DNA from: Aliihoeflea sp052435735
GTDB taxonomy: Bacteria > Pseudomonadota > Alphaproteobacteria > Rhizobiales > Rhizobiaceae
Direction of reading: 5' to 3'
Length of the DNA: 64,000 nucleotides
Assembly (NCBI GenBank): GCA_052435735.1
Contig: JBQVNB010000009.1
Coordinates: 85,363 to 149,362, forward strand
Every line of letters starts with the position of its first letter. Position 1 is the stretch's first letter. Under the pieces are notes generated by a model. It had not been told where the DNA came from. It saw only the letters and a program-made list of their open reading frames with translations, and searched no databases. A program made the position numbers and the translations under genes. Shown here one piece after another: positions 1 through 6,901 of the stretch.

Positions 1-1
1 A

Positions 2-805
2 TTCTGGATCGCGACCTCGGCGCCGGCGGCGAAGCGCGGCTTCATCCTCGGCATTTACGCGACCGTGCTCTCGCTCGGCTTCGCCTTCGGGCCTTGGCTG
101 TTTTCGCAGGTCGGCAGCCAGGGCTTCCTGCCCTTCGGCATCACCTTCGCCATCATCATGATCGCCGCCCTGCCCGTGCTGGCGGCCTTGAAGGAAAGCC
201 CGCGCATCGACGCCGCGCCGACCGGCACGCGCTTCGTCGGCTATATCTGGCTGGTGCCGATGGCGACTGCGGCCGTGCTCGTCTTCGGCGCGGTCGAAAC
301 GGGCGGCTTCGCGCTCTTCCCGGTCTACGGCACGCGGATCGGCTATTCGGAAGCGGATGCCGCGCTGCTCCTCACGGCCGTCGGGCTCGGCAATGTGCTG
401 ATGCAGATCCCGCTCGGCCTGATCAGCGACCGGATCGGCGACCGGCGCCACCTCCTGATGATCTGCGCGGCCATCGGCCTTGCCGGCATGGTGGCCCTGC
501 CCTTCGTCGCGCATGACTGGTATCTGACGGCCGGCGTGCTCTTCGCCTGGGGCGGCGTGGTCGCGGGGCTCTATACGGTCGGGCTGGCGCATCTCGGCTC
601 GCGGCTGTCGGGCCGCGACCTCGCCTCGGCCAACGCCGCTTTCGTGCTTTGCTACGGCATAGGCATGCTCCTCGGCCCGCAGGCGATCGGCATCGGCATG
701 GACCTCTTCGGGCCGAACGGTTTCGCCTATGCGATCATGATCTTCTTCGCGGGCTATCTGGGATTGGGCGCGGTGCGGCTCGGTTCAGGCTCCGGCCGGG
801 GTTGA
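2..805 (+). CDS. MFS transporter, C-terminal part (5' end outside window)
   Basis: The frame is open at the window edge, so the N-terminal half is missing. About 267 residues remain and form six to seven hydrophobic segments. The loop GLISDRIGDRRH matches the major facilitator motif A (G-x3-D-R-x-G-R-R) that usually follows a second helix of a half-domain, which indicates a member of the sugar-phosphate/drug-efflux type MFS. The substrate cannot be told. The stop codon lies inside the -35 element of the rpmG promoter, so the two genes are packed head to tail but probably transcribed separately. Confidence 0.85.
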   Translation, partial: FWIATSAPAAKRGFILGIYATVLSLGFAFGPWLFSQVGSQGFLPFGITFAIIMIAALPVLAALKESPRIDAAPTGTRFVGYIWLVPMATAAVLVFGAVETGGFALFPVYGTRIGYSEADAALLLTAVGLGNVLMQIPLGLISDRIGDRRHLLMICAAIGLAGMVALPFVAHDWYLTAGVLFAWGGVVAGLYTVGLAHLGSRLSGRDLASANAAFVLCYGIGMLLGPQAIGIGMDLFGPNGFAYAIMIFFAGYLGLGAVRLGSGSGRG

Positions 806-829
806 CAATCGGCGTCGATCAAGTATGTC
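802..829 (+). promoter_or_regulatory. Sigma-70 type promoter for rpmG
   Basis: TTGACA at 802-807, a 16-base spacer, then TATGTC at 824-829. The -35 hexamer is a perfect consensus. It overlaps the stop codon of the upstream MFS gene and sits about 80 bases before the rpmG start. Its use is inferred. Confidence 0.55.
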
Positions 830-907
830 TCGCGCCAAGTTTTCCGCCGCCCGGGCCCGGCTCCCGTTCGTATGCGGTGACATCTCTTTCAGAAACGGAC
901 GACCAAA

Positions 908-1075
908 ATGGCCAAGGCGACAACCATCAAGATCAAGCTTCTGTCGACCGCCGACACCGGCAGCTTCTACGTCACGACGAAGAATAGCCGCACGATGACG
1001 GACAAGATGACGAAGCGGAAGTACGATCCGATCGCGCGCAAGCACGTCGAATTCAAGGAAACCAAGATCAAGTAA
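908..1075 (+). CDS. rpmG: 50S ribosomal protein L33 (zinc-free form)
   Basis: A 55-residue protein starting MAKATTIKIKLLSTADTG and ending VEFKETKIK, the L33 signature. It has no cysteines, so it is the C-minus form that does not bind zinc, as is usual in alphaproteobacteria. L33 sits near the E site of the large subunit. The gene has its own promoter upstream and an intrinsic terminator 26 bases downstream, so it looks monocistronic. It is too short for most ORF filters but the family match is clear. Confidence 0.95.
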   Translation: MAKATTIKIKLLSTADTGSFYVTTKNSRTMTDKMTKRKYDPIARKHVEFKETKIK

Positions 1076-1101
1076 GCTCCGCGCTTCTGATCGGTTTCAA
1101 G

Positions 1102-1124
1102 CGCCGCCTTCGGGCGGCGTTTTG
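1102..1124 (+). terminator. Intrinsic terminator of rpmG
   Basis: Stem CGCCGCC / GGCGGCG (1102-1108 and 1113-1119) with a stable TTCG tetraloop, followed by TTTT. It lies 26 bases after the rpmG stop. Confidence 0.8.
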
Positions 1125-1137
1125 CGTTTCTGGCGGT

Positions 1138-1215
1138 AAAAAAGAAAGGGGCCGGCCGACGGCTGACAGTGGTACGAGGAGGCCACTAAGGTGTCAGTGT
1201 CGACCGGCCGACCCC
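1138..1215 (-). ncRNA. Long hairpin with U-tract: divK-pleD terminator or 3' end of a small RNA
   Basis: On the minus strand a long imperfect hairpin (arms 1148-1172 and 1183-1215) ends in TTTCTTTTTT (complement of 1138-1147). The stem is built from GGGG, CC, GG, GAC, CTGAC and AGTGG blocks pairing with their complements, broken only by small bulges. The apical loop carries CCTCCT. It is about 200 bases past the pleD stop, which is far for a plain terminator. The stretch 1216-1330 between them can form two further small hairpins (GGGCAG / CTGCCC and GAGC / GCTC on the minus strand). No coding frame explains the region. I could not match it to 6S, SRP, RNase P or tmRNA motifs. Confidence 0.4.
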
Positions 1216-1412
1216 ACGGACCCAGGAGATGCGGCGGACCTGAGCATCATGGGGTAGCTCGCCGGGCAGGTGCCCTCGTTTGCTGCCCTGATGGCTTCAC
1301 AGTCGCGCAAGACCGGTGGAAAATCAATAATTTCTTAACTTTGAGGGCAACTGTCACGCATTAAGGTAAACGCGCGCGGGGAAGCCCCTTGACGGTCTAG
1401 TTGCAGCCTTGA

Positions 1413-2786
1413 CTAGGCAGCGCTGGCCACGACGCGGTTACGGCCGGCATTCTTGGCCTGATAGAGCGCGATATCCGCGCGCTTCATCATGTCGCCGGCG
1501 GTGTCGGGCTCGCCCTTCAGCGAGGCGACGCCGACAGAGATCGTGACCTCGAGCGTCTTGCCGCCCTCTTCGATGGTGAACGGATTGCGCGCGATCTGGT
1601 CGCGGATGCGCTCGGCGACCTTTTCGGCTAGCGCCGGATCGGTATCCGGCATGACGATGACGAATTCCTCGCCCCCATAGCGGCAGGCAAGATCGAAGCC
1701 GCGAACGCTTTGGCGTAGCCGCATGGCGAACTCGCGCAGAATGTCGTCACCGGCATCGTGGCCATGCGTGTCGTTGATCGACTTGAAACGGTCGATGTCG
1801 GTGATCAGCACCGAGAGCGGCTTGCCGCGGCTGCGCGCCTTGGCGGCAAGGCTTGCAAGGTGGCTGTCGAGATAGCGGCGGTTGTGAAGGCCGGTCAGCC
1901 CGTCGGTCACCGCCATCTCGATTGTTTGCGTCACCGAGGAGCGGAGTTGGTCGTTGTAGCGCTTGCGCTTGACCTGCGTACGCAGCCGCGCGATCAGCTC
2001 CTGCCGGTCGACGGGCCGCGTGACGTAATCGTTGATGCCGAGTTCGAGCGCGCGCACGAGGCGCTGGTTCTCGTCCTGCCCGGCGATCAGGATGATCGGC
2101 AGGAAGCGCGTGCGGTCGAGCGTGCGAAGCTGCGAGCAAAGCCGCAGCGGATCGTAATCGGCAAGCGCGGTGGAGATCAAAACGCACTCATAGGGCTTCT
2201 CGGCCGCCTCGATGACCGCCACTTGCGGATCGGACACGACATCGAGCGTGCAGACGCCGCGCAGATACTTCTCGATCTGCTCGACGGAGGACGCGCGATC
2301 ATCGACGAGCAGCGCGCGGATCGGCGCATCGGCGGAGATGTCGCGTTTCTTCAAAAGCTCCTCGATGCCGATATTGCGCGTCGTCGAGGCGCGCATGCGC
2401 AATTCGTCGGTGAGCATCTTGAGGCGCACGAGGCTCTTGACGCGCGTCATGAGCTGGAGGTCGTTGGCGGGCTTGGTCAGGAAATCGTCGGCGCCGACTT
2501 CGAGCCCGCGCACGCGGTCCGCAGCCTGGTCGAGCGCGGTGACCATGACGACGGGAATGTGGGCGGTGGCCGAATCGGTCTTCAGGCGGCGGCAGACCTC
2601 GAACCCGTCCATGTCGGGCATCATGACGTCGAGCAGCACGACGTCGGCGCGGCCCGCCTCGCAGATTTCGAGCGCGTCGCGGCCGTTGCTGGCGGTGAGC
2701 ACCTCGAAATACTCGGCCAGAAGCCGCGCTTCGAGAAGCTTCACATTCGCCGGAATGTCGTCGACAACAAGTATCCGCGCCGTCAT
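1413..2786 (-). CDS. pleD: PleD: response regulator with GGDEF diguanylate cyclase domain
   Basis: At 457 residues it has the usual PleD layout: receiver 1 (about 1-120, acidic pocket D9/D10, phospho-acceptor D53 in VVLLDVMMP, K105), receiver 2 (about 155-275) and GGDEF domain (about 290-457). Receiver 2 has VLIST where the acceptor aspartate should be, so it is an adaptor, as known for PleD. The active site is GGEEF at 371-375, and RGFD at 362-365, five residues before it, is the c-di-GMP inhibitory I-site. In Caulobacter, PleD drives the motile-to-stalked transition after phosphorylation by DivJ/PleC. It follows divK by 33 bases, a spacer holding a GC-rich palindrome and the site AAGGGG for ribosome binding. 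Confidence 0.95.
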   Translation of the reverse strand: MTARILVVDDIPANVKLLEARLLAEYFEVLTASNGRDALEICEAGRADVVLLDVMMPDMDGFEVCRRLKTDSATAHIPVVMVTALDQAADRVRGLEVGADDFLTKPANDLQLMTRVKSLVRLKMLTDELRMRASTTRNIGIEELLKKRDISADAPIRALLVDDRASSVEQIEKYLRGVCTLDVVSDPQVAVIEAAEKPYECVLISTALADYDPLRLCSQLRTLDRTRFLPIILIAGQDENQRLVRALELGINDYVTRPVDRQELIARLRTQVKRKRYNDQLRSSVTQTIEMAVTDGLTGLHNRRYLDSHLASLAAKARSRGKPLSVLITDIDRFKSINDTHGHDAGDDILREFAMRLRQSVRGFDLACRYGGEEFVIVMPDTDPALAEKVAERIRDQIARNPFTIEEGGKTLEVTISVGVASLKGEPDTAGDMMKRADIALYQAKNAGRNRVVASAA

Positions 2787-2819
2787 TTCAACCCCTTGTC
2801 CGGCCGCCCGGCCGGCTTC

Positions 2820-3191
2820 TCACGCATCGCCCAGATAGGACTTGATCGTCTCGATGAAGCGCGCGACCGAGATTGGCTTCGAGATATAGGCCTCGCAGCC
2901 GCCCTGCCGGATACGCTCCTCGTCGCCCTTCATGGCGAAGGCCGTCACCGCGATGACCGGGATCGAGCGAAGATCGTCGTCGTCCTTCAGCCATTTGGTG
3001 ACCTCCAGCCCCGAAACCTCGGGAAGCTGGATGTCCATCAGGATCAGGTCCGGACGATGCTCGCGCGCAAGGTCGAGCGCCTCGAGCCCGTTGCGCGTAC
3101 GCACGGTCTCGTAGCCCGACGCTTCGATGAGGTCGCGAAAGAGCTTCATGTTGAGCTCATTGTCCTCGACGATCATCACCTTCTTGGTCAT
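2820..3191 (-). CDS. divK: DivK: single-domain response regulator of the cell-division phosphorelay
   Basis: A stand-alone receiver of 123 residues. Acidic pocket E9/D10, phospho-acceptor D53 in LILMDIQLP, conserved T83 region and K105 in ISKP. In alphaproteobacteria DivK is phosphorylated by DivJ/PleC-type kinases and, through DivL and CckA, lowers CtrA activity. The start is supported by GAGGA ahead of the ATG. The pairing with pleD directly downstream is typical of rhizobia and Caulobacter. Confidence 0.95.
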   Translation of the reverse strand: MTKKVMIVEDNELNMKLFRDLIEASGYETVRTRNGLEALDLAREHRPDLILMDIQLPEVSGLEVTKWLKDDDDLRSIPVIAVTAFAMKGDEERIRQGGCEAYISKPISVARFIETIKSYLGDA

Positions 3192-3330
3192 AAGTCCTCG
3201 ACAGTCCAGGCGTCGAACGGTTTCGACCCCGCCGAAATGTTAGCGTGATTTGATTGACGAAACGCAAACTCTTGAAACAAGTCATCGCGCGATGCTTGAT
3301 CGCAAGGATGGTGCAGGCTAACCCAGCCGC

Positions 3331-3657
3331 ATGATCAGGACCATGTCGGATTCGGGGCGCAGCGACAAGAAGCTGGCGCGGGAAGCGGCCGATGACATCG
3401 CCATCCAGGCGCTGGGCTTCATCGCCGGCGATCCGGAGCTGTTGCCCCGCTTTCTCGACCTCACCGGCATCGCCGCGCACGACATCCGCCGGGCAGCGGG
3501 CGAGCCGGGCTTTCTCGCAGGCGTGCTGCAGTTCATCCTGGCGCATGAGCCGACGCTGATGAAATTTTCCGAGGCGAGCGGCATCGCGCCGCAGGATGTC
3601 GGCCGTGCGATGCGCGCCTTGCCGGCCGGCGAAGACGGATACGAGATTTCCTCATGA
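3331..3657 (+). CDS. DUF3572 family protein
   Basis: A 108-residue, mostly helical acidic protein. The segment AIQALGFIAGDPELLPRFLDLTG and the following D-I-R-R-A repeat-like helices match the DUF3572 family seen almost only in alphaproteobacteria. No function is known. Its stop overlaps the ATG of the HAD hydrolase in an ATGA junction, so the two are translationally coupled. A second possible start is the methionine at residue 5. Confidence 0.8.
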   Translation: MIRTMSDSGRSDKKLAREAADDIAIQALGFIAGDPELLPRFLDLTGIAAHDIRRAAGEPGFLAGVLQFILAHEPTLMKFSEASGIAPQDVGRAMRALPAGEDGYEISS

Positions 3658-4334
3658 GCGACGATCCCGAGACGCTGCGCCAGATCGAGGAACTGGCGGC
3701 CGACGACCGGCCGCTGCTGATCCTCGACGTCGACGACGTCATCCTCGACTTCATCAAGCCGTTCCCGCGCTATCTCAAGTCGAAGGGTTTTGACCTCAGG
3801 CTCGACAGCTTCGCGCTGCATGGCAACATCTTTCATGTCGAGAACGGCAACGTCGCCGAGATCGAGCATGTGCGCACGCTGGTCGACGATTTCTTCCACG
3901 GCCAGGCCGACTGGCAGACCGTGACCGACGGCGCTGCCGATGCCATGGCGCAGATCGCACGACGCGCGGAGATCGTGCTTTTGACCGCGATGCCACACCG
4001 CTTCCGCGATGCACGCCGCCGCCACCTCGACGCGCTCGGCCTGCCCTACCCGCTGCTGACAACGGAGATGGCGAAGGGTCCGGCCGTCGCGCGGCTGCGG
4101 GGCGAGACGCCGCGTCCGGTCGCCTTCGTCGACGACCAGCCGCGCAATTTGATCTCGGCGCATGAGAGCGTGCCGGATGCCGCGCTGTTCCATCTGATGG
4201 CCGACAACAGCCTGCGCGAACTGATGCCGCCGCCTCCCGATTTCGCGACGATCGTCCATGACTGGGCCGAGGCGCTGCCGATGATCGAGCGTGCGCTCGG
4301 GATCGATGGTCACGACGCGACAGCAAGCGCATAG
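3654..4334 (+). CDS. HAD-superfamily hydrolase
   Basis: 226 residues with all four HAD motifs: I is D25-V-D27 in LLILDVDDVI, II is T111 in VLLTAMPHR, III is K141 in MAKGPAV, and IV is D160-D161 in AFVDDQPRN. This points to a Mg-dependent phosphatase acting through a phospho-aspartate; the substrate is unknown. It is coupled to the DUF3572 gene by a 4-base overlap. Its 3' end overlaps the convergent GNAT gene by 25 bases. Confidence 0.85.
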   Translation: MSDDPETLRQIEELAADDRPLLILDVDDVILDFIKPFPRYLKSKGFDLRLDSFALHGNIFHVENGNVAEIEHVRTLVDDFFHGQADWQTVTDGAADAMAQIARRAEIVLLTAMPHRFRDARRRHLDALGLPYPLLTTEMAKGPAVARLRGETPRPVAFVDDQPRNLISAHESVPDAALFHLMADNSLRELMPPPPDFATIVHDWAEALPMIERALGIDGHDATASA

Positions 4335-4894
4335 CGCATCAGCGGCCGCCCGACCTTGCGCTCGGCGACCCTTTCGAAACCCGCCTGTTCGAAGACGCGG
4401 GCGGAGCCGACAAAAAGCCCGATCGAGCGCGAATCCTTCGACTGCCGTATCGGGCAGGCCTCGACGAGACGGGCGCCATTCTGGCGGGCAAAATCCAGTC
4501 CGGCTTCGACCAGCCGATGCGTCAAGCCCTTGCCGCGGGCCGACGAGCGCAGGAAGAAGCAGGAGATCGCCCATGCAGCCGCGTCCGCAGGATCGACATC
4601 GAGCGGCGCGGATGCCCTGCCCTTGTTGTTCCACTCCGGCACGTCGGCACGTGGACCGATCTGCATCCAGCCGACCGCGCGGCCATTGTCGAATGCCAGG
4701 AGGCCCGGCGGCGGACCATCCTCGATGCGCCGTTTCATGAACGCCTTGTTCGCCTCCCGGTCGTTGACGCGGCGCGCGGCGGACGGCAGGCGGAAATGGA
4801 CGCACCAGCAGCCATAGCACGCGCCCTGCCTGCCGAAGAGGTCTTCGAAGGCCGGCCAGCGCTCCGGCGTCAAGGGAAGGATGTCGGCGTCCAT
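4310..4894 (-). CDS. GNAT family N-acetyltransferase
   Basis: 194 residues from the ATG that opens MDADILPLTPERW. The acetyl-CoA binding loop is visible as RSSARGKGLTHRLVEAGLDFA (the R/Q-x2-G-x-G/A type motif), with the usual late strand and helix before VFEQAGFERV. The motif CYGCWCVHF near residue 30 is a cysteine-rich stretch common in one GNAT subgroup. A much longer frame extends upstream through dinB, but that is antisense to a clear gene and was not used. Substrate unknown. Confidence 0.85.
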   Translation of the reverse strand: MDADILPLTPERWPAFEDLFGRQGACYGCWCVHFRLPSAARRVNDREANKAFMKRRIEDGPPPGLLAFDNGRAVGWMQIGPRADVPEWNNKGRASAPLDVDPADAAAWAISCFFLRSSARGKGLTHRLVEAGLDFARQNGARLVEACPIRQSKDSRSIGLFVGSARVFEQAGFERVAERKVGRPLMRYALAVAS

Positions 4895-4966
4895 TCCAGT
4901 GCCTTTCTGCCGGTGCAAGGACACGCAATTCGCTTGCGGCGCTCTGCGCATCGTCCTACGATATTT

Positions 4967-4981
4967 GTTCACTTTATGTTC
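4967..4981 (+). promoter_or_regulatory. LexA operator (SOS box) of dinB
   Basis: GTTC at 4967-4970, seven bases, GTTC at 4978-4981: an exact GTTC-N7-GTTC, the established LexA target in alphaproteobacteria. The upstream candidate dinB ATG (4976) lies inside the box. This predicts damage-inducible dinB. Confidence 0.8.
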
Positions 4982-4987
4982 ACATCG

Positions 4988-6298
4988 ATGCGCCCGACTG
5001 TCAATCATCCGTCTCATGGATTCTGCCGCGATTGCCTGACGCTCCAGCGCGGGAAGGCGCCGCGCTGCGACGCCTGCGGCAGCCCGCGCATCGTGCGCCA
5101 CGACGAGCTCTACGCGCTGCATCTCGCCCATATCGACTGCGACGCCTTTTATGCTGCGGTGGAAAAGCGGGACAATCCTGCGCTTCGCGACAAGCCGGTG
5201 ATCATCGGCGGCGGAACGCGCGGCGTCGTTTCTACTGCCTGCTACATTGCCCGCATCAAGGGTGTGCGCTCGGCGATGCCGATGTTCAAGGCGCTGCAGG
5301 CCTGTCCGGAGGCGGTGGTGATCAAGCCGGACATGGAAAAGTACGTTCGCGTCGGGCGCGAGGTGCGCCAGATGATGGAAGCGCTGACGCCCTTGGTCGA
5401 ACCGCTCTCCATCGACGAGGCTTTTCTCGACCTTGGCGGCACCGAAACCCTGCACGGACGCCCGCCGGCGCTGGTGCTCGGGCAATTCGCCCTGTCGGTC
5501 GAGCGCGAGATCGGGATTTCGGTTTCGGTCGGCCTTTCTTACTGCAAATTCCTGGCAAAGGTCGCATCCGACCTGAGAAAACCGCGCGGCTTCGCCGTCA
5601 TCGGCGAGACGGAGGCGCTGAATTTCCTCGCAGGCCAGCCGGTCTCGATGATCTGGGGCGTCGGCAAGGCGTTCGAGGCTGTGCTGGAGCGCGACGGCGT
5701 GCGAACCATCGGGCAGTTGCAGAAGATGGAGCGCGGCGATCTCCTGAAGCGCTACGGGACGATGGGCGACCGGCTTTTCCACCTCTCGCGCGGCGAGGAC
5801 GTCCGGCGCGTTTCGGCCGACCGGGAGGCGAAGAGCGTTTCGGCCGAGACGACATTCGATGTCGACCTGTCGCGCAGCGAAGACCTTGTTCCGGTGCTGC
5901 GCGCGCTGAGCGAAAAGGTGTCGCGGCGGCTGAAGAGCCATCAGATCGCGGGCCGGACCGTCGTCCTGAAGCTGAAGACGGCCGACTTCAAAATCCGCAC
6001 ACGCAACCGCGCGCTGGCGGATCCGACACAGCTTGCCGAGCGGATTTTCCAGACCGGCCTGGAGATGCTGAAGCACGAACTCGACGGGACCCGGTTCCGG
6101 CTGCTCGGCATCGGCGTCAGCGAGTTGGCGGACGCCGCGCGAGCCGATCCACCCGACCTCGTCGATCTGCGCGGAGCGAAAGCCGCGAAGGCGGAAGGTG
6201 CGATGGACCGGCTGCGGGAAAAGTTCGGCAACACGATCGTGGAGACGGGCTATACGTTCGGGCGGCCGCGCAACGGGCGGCCGCCGAAAGCGACCTGA
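4988..6298 (+). CDS. dinB: DNA polymerase IV (Y family) with N-terminal zinc ribbon
   Basis: Error-prone translesion polymerase. The coordinates use the ATG at 4988 because the in-frame ATG at 4976 sits within the LexA box; both are possible, giving 436 or 440 residues. Numbering from 4976: a C-x2-C / C-x2-C set (C17, C20, C31, C34) precedes the catalytic domain, whose metal ligands are D54 in HIDCDAF and D147-E148 in LSIDEAF. The little-finger domain follows to about residue 380. The C-terminus (GYTFGRPRNG...) shows no obvious beta-clamp pentapeptide. The stop is directly adjacent to the convergent gene at 6299. Confidence 0.92.
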   Translation: MRPTVNHPSHGFCRDCLTLQRGKAPRCDACGSPRIVRHDELYALHLAHIDCDAFYAAVEKRDNPALRDKPVIIGGGTRGVVSTACYIARIKGVRSAMPMFKALQACPEAVVIKPDMEKYVRVGREVRQMMEALTPLVEPLSIDEAFLDLGGTETLHGRPPALVLGQFALSVEREIGISVSVGLSYCKFLAKVASDLRKPRGFAVIGETEALNFLAGQPVSMIWGVGKAFEAVLERDGVRTIGQLQKMERGDLLKRYGTMGDRLFHLSRGEDVRRVSADREAKSVSAETTFDVDLSRSEDLVPVLRALSEKVSRRLKSHQIAGRTVVLKLKTADFKIRTRNRALADPTQLAERIFQTGLEMLKHELDGTRFRLLGIGVSELADAARADPPDLVDLRGAKAAKAEGAMDRLREKFGNTIVETGYTFGRPRNGRPPKAT

Positions 6299-6790
6299 CT
6301 ACTGCCGCTCGAAGGAAAGCTGCGCGGTGATGACGGGCTCGCCCGTCTCGGGATGCGCTTCGGTCGTGACGATCTGCAGGGCATTACCGGACGAGGAAAG
6401 CTGCATGCTCGCCTCGCGGCCGGTTTCCGGCCATGCGACGGCGAGATTCACCGTGTCGCCGCTGCGGTTGCCCGAAAGGCTGGCAGGACCGCGCGGTGAG
6501 CCCGTATAGGTGCCCGAATAGGTCTCGCCGTCGACCGAAAGGTCGGCGCCGATCGCGCGCGACATGACGATCATCGCGTTGCAGTTTCCGTCCATCGACA
6601 GGCGCTCTGCCGACGCGTCGGAGGACAGGTCGCAATTGACGTTGACTGGCTCCTGATCCGGCTTCAGGCGAATGGAGCCGCTGCCGGCCCAGTTGCCCTC
6701 GAGCGTTTCGAGGAATTCGGCCTCCGAGGCGTGGGCCGGTACTGCAGCCGTCATGGCCGCCGCGACGATGAGTGCGGACAAGGCGCGCAT
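6299..6790 (-). CDS. Exported protein of unknown function
   Basis: 163 residues with a clean signal peptide (MRALSALIVAAAMTAAVPAHA, cleavage after AHA). The mature part is rich in beta-prone segments: GNWAGSGSIRL, two cysteines (NCDLSSD, GNCNAMI) likely to form a disulphide, then alternating strands to the end. This resembles small lipocalin-like periplasmic proteins, but I do not recognise the family. The start at the signal peptide is preferred over a longer frame. It abuts the dinB stop in convergent orientation. Confidence 0.7.
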   Translation of the reverse strand: MRALSALIVAAAMTAAVPAHASEAEFLETLEGNWAGSGSIRLKPDQEPVNVNCDLSSDASAERLSMDGNCNAMIVMSRAIGADLSVDGETYSGTYTGSPRGPASLSGNRSGDTVNLAVAWPETGREASMQLSSSGNALQIVTTEAHPETGEPVITAQLSFERQ

Positions 6791-6901
6791 GTCTATCCTT
6801 TCGAATTTGAGCTTCGTTGGAGACAGAACGCGCGAAATCCGGCCTTTCGATCCTGGAAGGCCACAATTCCCATGACGCAGGGACATGGTCCGTGATGGAT
6901 G

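Noticed and set aside
1138..1330. 6S, SRP or RNase P RNA
   Set aside because: None of their conserved cores is present (for example GGAAGGAAGCAGCC of SRP or GAGGAAAGTCC of RNase P).
4517..6298. 593-residue version of dinB
   Set aside because: The extra N-terminal part is antisense to the GNAT gene and lies upstream of the LexA box; homology begins near 4976-4988.
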